A stretch of 64,000 bases of DNA, from positions 19,906,827-19,970,826 of the forward strand of contig OZ010577.1 of NCBI GenBank assembly GCA_963932145.1, read 5' to 3'. The notes below the pieces were generated by a model. That model saw only the letters and a program-made list of their open reading frames with translations, was not told the origin of the DNA and did not search any database. The position numbers and the translations under genes are program-made. This document shows, one piece after another, positions 1 to 12,516 of the stretch. Each line of letters starts with the position of its first letter. Position 1 is the first letter of the stretch. This DNA is from Acanthosepion lycidas (lineage: Eukaryota > Mollusca > Cephalopoda > Sepiida > Sepiidae).

Positions 1-141
1 GAGAGAGAAAGAGAGAAAGAGAGAGAGAAAGAAGAGAGAGAAGAAGAGAGAGAGAGAGAAGAGAGAGAGAAAGAGAGAGAAAGAGAGAAGAGAGAGAAAG
101 AGAGAGAAAGAGAAGAGAGAGAAAGAGAAAGAGAGAAAGAG

Positions 142-174
<33 letters not shown>

Positions 175-210
175 GAGAAAGAGAGAGAAAGAGAAAGAAA
201 GGAGAGAGAA

Positions 211-241
<31 letters not shown>

Positions 242-405
242 GAAGAAAGAGAGAGAAAGAGAGAGAAAGTGAGAGAAGAGAGAGAAAGAGAGAGAAAGAG
301 AGAGAAAGGAGAGAAAGAGAGAGAAAGAAAGACAAAGAGAGAGAAAGAGAAAGAAAGACAAAGAGAGAGAAAGAAAGACAAGAGAGAGAAAGAGAGATAC
401 GAAGA
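1..405 (+). repeat. GA-rich low-complexity tract
   Basis: Almost pure A and G on the + strand, built from GAGAGA and GAGAAA runs of irregular length with no fixed period. A few C and T residues (GACAAAG, GATACG) appear towards the right, where it passes into the next array. It begins at the window edge, so its true length is unknown. An open frame runs through it only because stop codons need T. Confidence 0.95.
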
Positions 406-1230
406 AGAAAAGAAAAAAAGAACAAAGAAAAAAAAGAAAAGAAAAAAAAGAAACAAAGAAAAAAAAGAAACAAAGAAAAAAAAAAAGAAACAAAGAAAAA
501 AAAAGAAACAAAGAAAAAAAAAAAAAGAAACAAAGAAAAAAAAAAAAGAAACAAAGAAAAAAAAAAGAAACAAAGAAAAAAAAAAGAAACAAAGAAAAAA
601 AAAAGAAACAAAGAAAAAAAAAAAAGAAACAAAGAAAAAAAAAGAAACAGAAAAAAAAACAAAGAAAAAAAAGAAACAAAGAAAAAAAGGAAAGAAAAAA
701 AAGAAACAAAGAAAAAAAAAAGAAACAAAGAAAAAAAAAAGAAACAAAGAAAAAAAAAAGAAACAAAGAAAAAAAAAAAGAAACAAAGAAAAAAAAAAGA
801 AACAAAGAAAAAAAAAAAGAAACAAAGAAAAAAAAAAGAAACAGAAAAAAAAAAGAAACAAAGAAAAAAAAGAAACAAAGAAAAAAAAAGAAACAAAGAA
901 AAAAAAAGAAACAAAGAAAAAAAAAGAAACAAAGAAAAAAAAAGAAACCAAGAAAAAAAAAGAAACCAAGAAAAAAAAAAGAAACCAAGAAAAAAAAAAG
1001 AAAAAAAAAGCAACAAAGAAAAAAAAAAAGAAACCAAGAAAAAAAAAAGAAAAAAAAAGAAACAAAGAAAAAAAAGAAACAAAGAAAAAAAGAAACAGAA
1101 AAAAAAGAAACAGAAAAAAAAAGAAACAAAGAAAAAAAAAGAAACAAAAAAGAAACAAAGAAAAAAAAGAAACGAAGTAAAAAAAGAAACGAAGTAAAAA
1201 AAGAAACGAAGAAAAAAAAAAAAAAAAAAG
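406..1230 (+). repeat. Tandem array, GAAACAAAG + poly-A unit
   Basis: About 40 copies of a nine-base head GAAACAAAG followed by 7 to 13 A residues, giving periods of roughly 17-22 bp (19 bp around 548-605). Variants include GAAACCAAG (about 950-1035) and GAAACG AAGT near the right edge. The Lys/Asn/Glu-rich open frame across it (269-1180) comes from the absence of T, not from coding. The same head-plus-A-tail layout recurs at 14631 and 35129. Confidence 0.95.
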
Positions 1231-2461
1231 ATTTTTTCTTTATTTTTTCTTCATTCTTTTAAAGAAAAAGGTAAAAAATGTGAAGACAAAAAAGAAAATA
1301 ATGAAGACAAAAAAATAAAAAAACAAATTGAAGGATATTAGGAGGTTGTTTTTTGTTATTCAACCCTTAATAAAAAAAAACTGACAACTTTCATATACAT
1401 TTCATATTCATCTAAAATAGTTGCTCAGAGTGGGGTGGAGTTTGTAACTGATTTTATTATATTAATATAAACAAGACTCTTTAAAATAAACCACAAAATA
1501 GCAAGAATTTACTATTCATACAGTTTGTTTCAAACACTATTGACATTATTTAATATATTTAACTAATATACCATTAAAAAGTACAGTGACAGTTGTTTAA
1601 CCATATATCATTTCAATTTTTGAATTGTCATCAAAACTATTATAAAAAATTAATACAAAGTATTTTATTAATAATAGCAATGTACTTATTGAACTCATTT
1701 ACTGAATATTTATTCTAACATAACACCTTTGCAAGAAGCTATGTGAATTAAAAATAAATAAATAAAAATAATAATTAGTTATACTTGTAAAAGGACCAAA
1801 GTACAAAAAGCCATTACTTTATGATAATTTAACCACTGAACAAATAAAACTTCATTGTATGTACTTAATAAAAGAGTTAGATTTTGTTTTATTCATCTGC
1901 AATAAAAGACAAAAGTTATTCTGAATGTGTATGCTGGGAAAATGTTATCAAGGCAGGAGAAAAATGAAAAATCTGGCATTATTTGAAAGTGACTCACAAA
2001 GGAATCCTGTATCTCTTTCAGTTGCCAATTCATTAAAACTGATAACTAAACCTTAAGCTTGTAACAAAAATAAAAAATAAAATTTAAATTTGGACCTTGG
2101 GGAAAAAAGATTTTTGATAAGATTTAACACATTATCATTTCTGTACACTATTTTCAGTTTTCATTTACTTAAAGGAAAGGTGAAATTGGGTTAAAAATAT
2201 TTACCCTACTAAAAAGAAAATTTGTAACAACAGAAAAATTTTTCTAAATTCTAATTTTTCATAAATTTATCAAAACTATTTAAATAGCTTTTTTATCTAC
2301 TAAATACCCAAAGAGATGTTTTAAAGCTTAAAATATATATTTAAACAAAAGTTTAAAATAAACGTACTTCACTGCTGAGAGTTTAAAAATTTTGATAACA
2401 GTAAGTAAATATTTTCCCTCAAAATTAACATTAATATTTGAATACAATATGGAAGGTCATC

Positions 2462-2492
<31 letters not shown>

Positions 2493-5400
2493 TTTTCATT
2501 TTCCAAAATTTTATTGCTAAAATCTATAGCTACATAATTCTGACATATTCATTTAAAGATCACAAGCAAAAGCAGAAATGAAAAGATTCTATATGTTAAC
2601 TTAAATAATTCTGATGAAACATTTGTTCAGAATATTTTATTGATTTCCAATTTCAGGAATTTTATGATGACTCGTGAATAAAAATATTTGTTTGGACATG
2701 TGTGAACAGATATGCTTAATATAAACTTGGTTTTATTTTTAGCTGCATAACTCATACTATCAAATTAAAAATAAATTGATATTTTTAATTTAAAAATTAA
2801 TTTAAGAGGCATTTTAAAATAAATCACGTGAAAAACTACTTTTTTTAAGTGATGATTTTTTTATTTTAAAGTTCTTCAGTTTTATAAAAAAAAAAAAAAA
2901 AAGAAAAATCCATATCTTAATTGCTTTTTCTGCTTTGCCATAATTTAAATTATTGCACAAGTAAGATTTCAATAAACATGAGTAGAAAAAAATCTTTGAA
3001 TAAACTAAGGGAAAATTAAGCATATGTTTATGGCTGCTGGAAATACCAACTAATTTTTCAATAGAGAATAATAAAGTAGGCATTTACACCAGTAAGAACT
3101 GGGCCAATCTATTTCTCTTTGGTGGTGGTAGTCGTAGTAGTAATAGCATAGGTAATGATAGCAGCAGCAGTAACTATATGAGCGTAGTGAAAATTCTCCA
3201 AGCCCATTTACTGGTCTTGTCTATAAAGAAGAGAACAAGAGTTAAATATGAACCAATCAGATGAATGGTCTGATAGGGAAGAGGTTGAGGGAAAAAATAA
3301 ATAGTGGTGGCTATAGAAAAGAGAAATAAGTTGTTCATTACTAAACCTGTATATTATCATTATTGTCATTTTGACAGATAAGGGTTAATTTTACTGATAA
3401 TCTGAAAGTATTGTTTCTTCTGATAGCTTGGCAACACATCTTGCACAGGTGACAAAAAGAACTCAGTTATTTCTCTTATTCTTATATGAAAAAAGAAATT
3501 ATATAGATGTGCGTGTTCTAATTGAGTTACTTATGAATTAATTGATATTCAAATCAAGTTCTTTTTACATTTTTCATTCAAAAGAAGATTTAGGAGCATT
3601 TTTTTTTTTCTTATCAAGAGAGCGAATTCTATAGAACCAGTGTATGTTGTAGATAAGATCTAAATCAGTTAATGAACTAATCAATAAAGAATTCAGGTGT
3701 TATGGTTTCATCAAAGTCAGAATCCTAATTTACTTAGAATTTGATTAAATATCTTTTGTAAGATAAATAATTAGACTGATATACTTAAATTATCTCTAAT
3801 GAGTTTCCTTAAAAGCTTATGCTTACAGTTTAGAATTTTTCACTGAGAACAATCTACACAAAAATAAAAAACTGCAATATCATATTATAGTTGTTATAAT
3901 AAAAATGTAAATTCAAGCATTTTCTGACTAATGAAATGAGAGAAAAGAATAAATAAATGTCAAGTTGATGGATTGGAGAGCTTCTAATCAGATTATGAAT
4001 TTAAATTTTGATTATTTGTGGTTATCAAAATACTAACAAATAAAATTTTCTTTAGTGTGTGTTTTAATACTATATACTACACTAAAAATGGGAAGGGAAA
4101 TTCATAACAAAATTCTTTATACAATTGCAAAATATCAGAAACCATCTACTGTTCAAAATGGAATAAACTTGAACAACAACAAAAAAGTAAAATAAAAATA
4201 AAAAATAAACCATCTTGTACTATTCTACAACAATTAATTTGAAATTTAGAATGTAGCTTTTTTAACATACTTTAAGCTATTAAAATGATTGGAGCAAAAC
4301 ACAAAGGTCTAACAACCAACTGAAATAACACACGAAATATAATTTAATCTCATCTGAATATTTACAAAGTTAGTTTAAAAATAACCCAGTCAGATTGATT
4401 AAGAAATGTAAGTAATAATATTAAAAAAAAATTAAAACCAAACACTTCAAGAGAAAATATAAAATTACAGAAATATCAACTAAATTCATTTCAGAAATAA
4501 GAGTTCAGTTTGTCATGTATCTCTGTAAATTTAAATTATCTTTGTTATTTCAATGACTAAATAATTTCTTGTAAAAGAAAAAAAAATAACTACTTTCAAG
4601 AAACTTAATAAGCAAAAATCATAATTGATACAAATTATTAGTAAAATTTAATTAAAACTATACTGTAACAAGTGAATTGACAAAATTAAGAAAAAAAAAA
4701 AAAAAAAAGTCACTTTGTTCAGTATGTTTCTTCCCTTTATATTAAACTGCTGTGTGCATATGGAGTAATTACAATCAACTGTAATGTCATCTAACACTTT
4801 TGCACAGCAGTTAGTATAAAAGAAGAAAAAATGAAGCTGTCTGTGAGAGAGAAAGATTACAAATTTATATCTAGCAACAATTTCTAGTCACCACCAATAC
4901 TGGCACAAAAACAGGATTAAAGTGAAAAAAAAAAAAAAAAAATTCTGTGACATTATCAAGTGTAAGTCTAGATTGACCTCCATCTAAAATACTTTTTTCT
5001 TTTTAAGCAACAGCCATTTCTATTGTTTTTTTTAAAAAAAACAAAAAAACAAAAAAACAAAAAAAAAAAACAAAAAACAAGAGGTTACTTTTTTTTTTTC
5101 TTTTTTTTTTTCAAAAGTCAATTTTATTGGCATAGAAACATTCAAATAGCCTAAACTTTTCATTATACAAAGAATTTCAGCTTGAACTAAAGTTAACTCT
5201 GAAGGTAAAAATATAAAGATTTTTTTTTCCCCTTAGTTTTTAGTTAAAGTTGCATTTTCTTTTCTTTCTTTTTTTATCCTGGATTGCTCACAAATGTATA
5301 ATTCAAAACAGTATATCGGTAAACTATATTATCAAAAAAAAAAAAAAAAAAAAAAAAAAATTCATTAAAAATTGAAATGAATTCAAACCAAATGATTTTA

Positions 5401-7106
5401 ACATGTTGACTGCACAAGGTCAATTATGAAATTGGACTTCAAATGCCAACTTCATAATAGCCAATAATAAAATTTTCAAGTGATTTGTTTGCATTATATT
5501 TTTAATAAATGTTTCCCCATAAAAAAGTTTTGTTTTTCGTTGTCAGTAGAGGGTTTTTCATTCCCCACCTTAGACACACCAGGTTATATAGGTTGAATTA
5601 CAATGAAAGTATTTGAAGAAAAATAAAATATGAACTTGCTTGTTAATTTGATGGCAAGGCCATACAAACCCATGGTACAAATCATAATAAAAACTGCAGT
5701 AAATGTGTTAATAAATTTATATCCCCTCTCACAATTAAATCAGAAAATAACCCCACCTCAACCAGGAAAACACAAAGTATTTCAGGTATGAAAAAAAAAA
5801 AAAAAAAAAATGTTTTATCTTTTTTTAGGTTAGATTTAGAAACTCAGCAAAGTGAAAGATTTCCTTCCTTGTCCAAGTCTTGCTCTAAAATAGTTAAGTA
5901 ACATTGAAACTGACATTAACACCTTTGTTCTTAGACTGGTTCTACAAGTGCTAGTTAAGAAAACAACTAAAAATAGAATTGTTGAAGAATGAAGCATCTC
6001 TTGACAAACTAATTTTTAAATCAAGTGTGGAGAGGTAGAAAGGAGAGAGAGAGAAGTAGAAAGGAGAGAAAAAAATTTTTAAATTCAATTTTTCATAATT
6101 TCTACAATACAAATATAAAATAACTTGCCTAAAGTTTTTCTCACAGTGACACTACTTTTGAACAATGAAAATTCTAAAGATTTTATATAAAAGAAAATTA
6201 AACAAACAAAAATAAACAAATAAAAGCTTGACAAAAAGAAAATTCAGGATCAAGAAGAATTCTAAACAAGAAACAATGCAAATGCTAATTCTGATGACAT
6301 TCGTCAGTAGGTTAGAAAAATAAAAAATAAAAATTAGTAGTTATTGCGCCCTGTTGTCTTATGAAACAAAAGCATTTGAGTGTTAATCTCTTTATCACAT
6401 ACACACATATAATGCAGTCAGTCTATGTAAGTAATTCATATATCAATTGTAATAGCATTTTAGAAATAAACAAAAATCAAAAATTTGGGAGAATGCCTAG
6501 ATAAGCTGAAACAAACATGAAGGAAGAAGTAAAAAAAAAAATAACTCCTTGAATACAATGTAGTTAAACAAAGCAAAGAAAAATGTATTACTTACATGCT
6601 ATAGCTATTTATGATAATAAATAGGAATTAAAACATGTTTATTGTTGGTAATTATCTCTTAAAAAAGAAGAAAAAAAAAAAAACAATAGTAAAGAGAATA
6701 TGCTTTAAGGGAGGATATAAAGTATGTCAAAATAAAATTTAGAGCTTTAAAAGATTTCATTTTTAAATCTATATCAATACTGTTTGCATTTTGTTTCAAA
6801 TAACACTTTTGTAACATGTCATTTGTGCTAAATAAACGGTTGGTTTTAATGGTCAAATTAAAGTAACTGAAACTGAAATTCATATTTTGTTATTTTTAAT
6901 CAAGTACTTTCTACATTCATCTGTTCTTGATAATGACAGTGACAGTCAAAAGTACTTTAACAAAAATAACAAAATATGAATTGCAGACAGTTTATTCACA
7001 ACTTTGAGCACAATACTCAATACCTTATCCAAAAATTGGAAAAATACAATAAAAAAAAAAATAAGACAGACCTTGTTAGTTCCTTTTAATCAAACTTACA
7101 TGTGAT

Positions 7107-7108
<2 letters not shown>
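1231..7108. other. AT-rich unique sequence, no gene seen
   Basis: No open frame here has protein-like composition, and I recognise no RNA gene. It holds poly-A runs at 2462-2490, 5334-5360 and 5791-5810, shorter A runs near 4692 and 4926, a (CAAAAAAA)n stretch at about 5031-5080, and a GTA/GCA-rich patch at 3122-3175. The short frames at 2814-3083 and 6659-6883 run through poly-T on the minus strand and are not credible. Confidence 0.7.

Positions 7109-7154
<46 letters not shown>
7109..7154. repeat. (TG)n microsatellite
   Basis: A pure TG run of about 45 bp. It ends directly against the TATTGGGTTGTC sequence annotated next, so the microsatellite and the transposon end abut. Confidence 0.95.
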
Positions 7155-7155
<1 letters not shown>

Positions 7156-7180
7156 TGGGTTGTCTAAAAATGTTCGTTCT
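7153..7180 (+). mobile_element. Possible solo mariner-type terminal repeat
   Basis: After a TA, the sequence TTGGGTTGTCTAAAAATG followed by TTCG resembles the start of mariner-type terminal inverted repeats as I know the family. No matching inverted copy was found nearby and no transposase frame follows. It could be a truncated end or chance similarity. Confidence 0.25.
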
Positions 7181-8663
7181 CTTATTAAGTAGAAAACTTT
7201 TCATCAGCTCTTGGTATCTTTATAAATATTTCTAGTTTTGTTCCTTGTAATGCAATTAAAGCATAAAACAGAGTTTAAGACAAGAGAACTGTTTAAGATC
7301 AGATTATTTGATTTGTCTTGCATGCACTCCCACATTTTTTTTTTTTTTTTTTAAAGATCCTGTCAGTGTCAGGTCATATTTTTTGTCCTGTCAAAATTAT
7401 CTTTTTATCCCTTTTCATATACCAACAGAGGATAAAAATAAATTTATAAAATTTCTTGTATTCTTCTCACAAGTTGAAATAATTTTTGGCACAATACAAA
7501 AATTTACTTCAAATTAAACACTGACCAGCATTCAATTATACAATATAAATAAATGGAATTAAGACCATTTTCTCTGGCACAATTCCACAAATTGCTTCCA
7601 GTACTTGATAAGTGGAATTAAGAATAAACACTACAATCCACTATTCATTTTTTTTCAAATACTATTTAAAATAATATTCAATATTTTTTTCATAGAATTT
7701 CTTACTAAAAAGTTCAAATTTGTAATTACTCATTTTGTTTTTGTTTTTTTGTTTTGTTTTTGTAACAAAAAAAAAAAAAAAAAAAAAAAAAACTTTGGAA
7801 TTGAATAATGAGATTTTAAAAAGAGTTTCCTTCTATTTAGTCATCAAGAACAAAAAATTCAAGGCTTTTTTTTTTTTTTAATATGTAATTTAAAAAAAAT
7901 ATATATAAAGGGAGAAATAACAAAAATAAAATAGATTTGAAAATTGAAATTTACTTTTTGTCACTAACTTTTTTCTTTTTAAAAATCAATATCCATTTTA
8001 CCTTTTGGAGTAATTACCATAATAAAAAATTTTATTCATTACATTTGAGGCTTTTGATAATTACAATTCTTTCTTTGGCCTAAAACCCATTTATTCTAGT
8101 CATCCTCATAACTAGGTCATATGCAAAAATCTTATCTTCATGTTAAAGCCCAAAAATAACAAGGCAATAAACAAACTTGATATTAAATAAATTGGCTGAC
8201 CTGCATAAAACTATGTAGGTGCATTTATGACAAAAATCTTTATTGGAATTATGAAATTAAGAAGCATAATATACTTTTTCAAGGTTCAGACACTTTTAAC
8301 CAATACAACTAATTGTATTCACACGCAAAATATGAATTTTTGCATGATAAGAAAAATGATACAACCAACACTTTATTATCTAGAGTTATGTATTTCACTT
8401 TATAAAATATTTGTTATATCTGTACACTGATATTATACAGTAAATGTAACATAAAAGAGCTAAAGGAATATTTTTTTTTATGCTGGTAAGTGATCAATCA
8501 CAAATTTCTTAAATATGAAACACTTTAAAAAGAGTAAATTATTAAATAATACAAAAAATTAGTTTCAAGTTAACATTCTAAAGGTTTTTACCTGTTAATT
8601 GAAAATAAAATTTTAGGTACTAAAGTGTTAGAACTTGGCTTTGGTAACATTTTATTCATTGTA

Positions 8664-8696
<33 letters not shown>

Positions 8697-8708
8697 GTGG
8701 TTTTCTAA

Positions 8709-8739
<31 letters not shown>

Positions 8740-8890
8740 CATAGTAAAAAAAAAAATACAAAAAATAAAATTATTTGATAAAATATGGTATAAAGAAAAT
8801 TAAAATTTGGAATTAATAGAATAAAAAAACCCAAAAGAAACCAGTAAAGATTTATGAGGAGATAAACAGCTGCATTGTTTCAAGGAGACA

Positions 8891-8921
<31 letters not shown>

Positions 8922-9185
8922 TTAATAAAAGGGAAATTGACTTGTCTGAATGAGAGAAAAGACAACAAGTAGTGCTTATAATACTGTAAGGTATTAATCA
9001 TGGAGTGAGGAATGATAAGTGATTATTTTTTTTCTTCTTGGTAGCCTTGACCTCGCAAACCAGCTTTTCAATAAAAAAGGCATTCAGAAAAGAAAAACAC
9101 TTTGTTATTTATTAACTGAATGCTTCTGTTCATTTGGAAAATAAAACTAACAGCAGAAATGAAAATAAAGAAAACTGAGAATTAT

Positions 9186-9221
<36 letters not shown>

Positions 9222-9785
9222 CCTGATTAATATTAATAATAGAAAGATGAGAAAATTAACCTGAAATCAAATGTATTAACATAAAAAGTAAAAAGGTGTC
9301 AGAAGTTAGAACTCATTCTGGGAACTATTAGAAAGAAATCTTAGTTTTTGGAGATATGCTGGTCTAATAAAGCAACTTTTGTTCCTCCTCACAATTCCCA
9401 CACTAAACAAAAAGGGGCTATGTTCCTCATAACATTACAATGGGATGTTTATGTATTTACCGAGTCAAGAACAAATTAGTCAAACAAAACAAAGAACTAT
9501 TAATGAGAATAAGGAAACTGAAAAACATTCTGGAGATCTGAAGAGGTAGAGGGGCATTAACCATTCCAGTACCTTCCATTAGAATTAGAATGTTAAGAAA
9601 TAGTAATTAGTAAAAATTTCATCCTAATTATTCTAACAAGAAATCTGATAGTCATTAAGCACATTGACAAGTAAGAAATTATGTTGACAAATATTTGTGA
9701 AACATGAAGCTACAGACTTACTCATGTATATATGTGGATATTGTTGTCTTTTTTTAAAAAAAAATAACTGTCTATATTACTGAGA
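7181..9785. other. AT-rich sequence with microsatellites, no gene seen
   Basis: Holds an 18-base poly-T (7335-7352, the longest T run I found in the window), poly-A runs at 7767-7792, 8665-8694 and 8890-8914, a (TA)n at about 8709-8736 and a (CA)n at about 9187-9219. The short frames at 7308, 7605 and 8227 are Phe/Ile/Lys-rich and pass through homopolymers, so I do not call them genes. Confidence 0.7.
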
Positions 9786-10081
9786 TGAGGTATTATGTAC
9801 ATTATTTACATTATTCGGACTATTGTCCTCATCTTTGTATTTATTACAATGTTTCTGCGATTGTACGCTCCGGCCTTCTTCAGGTGGTTGGAATGTCTAA
9901 CTGAACCCTTTATTTTGCTTCTAGTTCCATGTGCCATGCTTAATGGATGTCAGTTATCAGTTATCTCCTGTTAATTTCCCTCTGAAAGTTCTCCACTGCC
10001 TTAGCTGGGTATTGAACTCACACTCTTTGGGTCCTGTCACTGAATCTATTTAATGCCTTTATCCACTGTGCCATGTGTCCT
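9786..10081 (-). mobile_element. tRNA-derived SINE, family S2, copy 1
   Basis: Read on the minus strand it starts GGACACATGGCACAGTGG, with a Pol III A-box-like TGGCACAGTGG (10063-10073) and a B-box-like GAGTTCAATACCC (10007-10021), the layout of a tRNA-derived SINE head. The tail contains CCTGAAGAAGGCCGGAGCG and ends near GTACATAATACCTCAT. A second copy at 54333-54641 has the same two ends, so this is a near full-length element of about 300 bp. Relative to that copy it lacks about 20 bp in the middle and has mutations in the tail stem (CGGCC changed to TCGCA). It is joined at its head to an inverted head fragment. Confidence 0.8.
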
Positions 10082-10120
10082 GGACACATGGCACAGTGGA
10101 TAAAGGCATTAGTTAGATCA
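10082..10120 (+). mobile_element. Inverted head fragment of SINE S2
   Basis: Starting one base after copy 1, the + strand carries the first roughly 38 bases of the same SINE head, including TGGCACAGTGGATAAAGG, and then stops. Positions 10051-10080 and 10082-10111 are an exact 30-bp inverted repeat around the single T at 10081. Normal SINE truncation removes the 5' end. This fragment keeps the 5' end and lacks the rest, so it was probably made by a foldback or template-switch event. Confidence 0.85.
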
Positions 10121-10984
10121 AACAAGATATTTTAAACCTTTCCAAATCCCTTCATCTAATATATAAAGTTCAAAGTGTATGTATATTAACTCAAAACTAA
10201 GACTTAAAACTGTTGCATCAAATAAAAGCAGTTTTATAATTTTTATCTACCAGCAGATGTAGTATATCTTGCCCTTGCCTCATGCAAGAGATAAATTTGT
10301 ACGTTCAGCTTTTAAAAAGAAATTACAAAGAAAAAAAAATGTTTTGTTATAAATGTCCAATAAGGTCTCTTGCAATCTTTATAAATAAAAATTTTTTATA
10401 GATGGCTTTTAAATTGCTTCATTATTTAAATGTCTATTTTTTGCACTAAGAGTGGTAACCATCTCTGGATTTAGATCACAACTTGGGAGAATAAGGAAGG
10501 AAGCAATGTTGACATTTTTTAATAGTATATTTTGAAAATCTAACAGATATAATTACAATATAATAATTTAAACAAAAAAAAACAAAAAAAAAAACATATG
10601 TTTAAAACTATTTCACTAATATCATTTCACAGCACATGAAAATCACTAAGAACAAAAGAAGGTGACTTGCATCATTGGGCATCATTGCTCATAACCAAAA
10701 TATTTTACCTGCAGATACACAAGAGTGGAAACTAACATTACCAACAAATTAAAATCAAAATTTTAGAGTGTCATTTACATTCAGACTAATACTAGCTTTG
10801 TCATTATCAAATTTTGGTTGTTGTGCTCTCCAACTGTCTTCATGCGTTTGCCAATCTGAGTAACCTTCAGAAAATTTTGAATTAAGCATTATATTTAATC
10901 TTCTGAGGTAGATTGTGTCACATTGTCCATATCTAGGGATATCTTTTTCTTTTTCATACTGCACAGTTATTGTTCGCCTTATTT

Positions 10985-11065
10985 CCACTAAGTCTAAGTC
11001 TGTACTACCCAGTCCAAGGATTGAACTCACAATTACTGTCATCAAATTCATGAACCAATGCATTC
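10985..11065 (-). mobile_element. Decayed tRNA-like SINE head
   Basis: On the minus strand a B-box-like GTGAGTTCAATCC (11018-11030) is followed by TTGGACTGGGTAGTAC, a combination I associate from memory with abundant octopus SINEs. The region upstream (about 11033-11059) could be a degraded A-box. The end is not defined. It lies inside the only mid-length open frame of the left part (10755-11063, minus), which I therefore do not treat as a gene. Confidence 0.4.
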
Positions 11066-12088
11066 TTGTTTGTCAGATGCAGTACTCATAAAACAAAATT
11101 GTTCAAGTAGACAAGTATTAAAAGAACTAAATGCAGTTTAACCTTTAATATAATCAGTGAGAAAAGCCATAATAGTAATAAACAATGGCAAATAATAAAT
11201 TTACTAATGTGAGTGTACAATGAACTTGGTATAATAAATAGATAGATGGATAGACTTTGTTAGAGAGAAAAAAAATAAAAAAATACCACTACCCCCATCA
11301 ACTGTTCCGATCACTCCTCTGCACACAAAGGCTATGTTCAGAAAACTTACATTATTGAATCTGACTGTCACTGCAGAGATACAAAAGTAGTAAAGATTAG
11401 GGACAAAACAAATTTTCTGTATCAGATAAAATATCACGTTTTTTGTAGTTCTTACTTTTCAAGAGTTAATTTTCTCATTTAAGTATGAATTTATGTAGCC
11501 TGATCAGTAGAAGATATGACTAACAAATTAAAAGAAATACTATTAATGTATAAACTTATCTTACAGGCCTTATCAAACTGATAAGAAAAGAATTAAAGTA
11601 AAATTAGGGATAATAAAATTTGACTAATTTTTTTGTTTTATATTTAGCAAAGACATTTTACTATTAAAAGTTAGTATAATTTGCACTTTGTTACAATTTT
11701 CATCCATATTTTCTTCAACTGTCAAATGACAGTCAAGATGAAAATTTAGTAGCAAAGTTTCAAACAAGTGTTGTTAAAGATGTAACATTAAAATAAAAAT
11801 AAATAAGCCATAGAATATAGCCAAGGGCAAGTATTTTTATTTTAAGGCCATAACAAAAGAGAAGTACTAAAATCTAGTTGCAGGTGTAGCAAACTGTTAA
11901 ATCCACGTAAAAGATCCTACTACCCACTTACCCCAGGGGCAAGGTTTTGCCAAGAAAGAGTGATATAAAAAGACATACTGATATGTTATGCTTTGACAAG
12001 CTGTATGTTTCCAATTATTGCATAAATTCCAAAATAAAAGAAATCAGTTTTGTAAGACTGCTTTCATTACTATTTTCTACATTCAAGT
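11066..12088. other. AT-rich unique sequence, no gene seen
   Basis: No recognisable coding, RNA or transposon sequence. The 77-residue minus frame at 11204-11437 has no family features. Confidence 0.6.
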
Positions 12089-12207
12089 ACTGCGACATCA
12101 AGTAATGGTTAGCAAGATTGTTCTGCAAGAACAATTATGACTGAGTAGCGAGTTCAATCCTCATTAGGTGCCCCATATTTTTGGCCTTGTACCACATCTA
12201 AGCTAGG

Positions 12208-12238
<31 letters not shown>
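12089..12238 (+). mobile_element. tRNA-derived SINE, family S3, with poly-A tail
   Basis: The + strand has an A-box-like stretch (AAGTAATGGTTAGC, about 12100-12113) and a clear B-box GCGAGTTCAATCC (12149-12160), then GGTGCCCC and GGCCTTGTACCA, and ends in a 29-base poly-A (12210-12238). Head, body and tail make a compact element of about 150 bp. A partial relative at 39941-40048 shares the B-box, GGTGCCC and CCTTGTACCA blocks in the same order. Confidence 0.7.
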
Positions 12239-12454
12239 CAGAATGTCTAGTTCTTCGGTAAACCAAGATGGTTGATTATAAATTTGAGTAATCAAAGTTT
12301 CTTATGAAAAGAAACATTTCAAATAAAATGAATATGTCAATTTAGATTTTGCTCTTTCAAATGCCATTTTCTGAAAAACATTTGGAATCAAAGTCTTCAG
12401 AAGTCAGGAAAAGGTAAAATATTGAACTTAAAATAATGAGATTTTAGTTCTAAG

Positions 12455-12455
<1 letters not shown>

Positions 12456-12514
<59 letters not shown>
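12456..12514. repeat. (TA)n microsatellite
   Basis: An uninterrupted TA run of about 59 bp. Confidence 0.97.

Positions 12515-12516
<2 letters not shown>

Noticed and set aside
269-1180. 303-codon Lys/Glu/Arg-rich frame
   Set aside because: Purine-only tandem repeat without T, hence without stops.
10755-11063. 102-codon minus frame with fairly normal composition
   Set aside because: Its 5' third overlaps a tRNA-like SINE relic (B-box at 11018-11030), no protein family is recognisable and splice evidence is weak.
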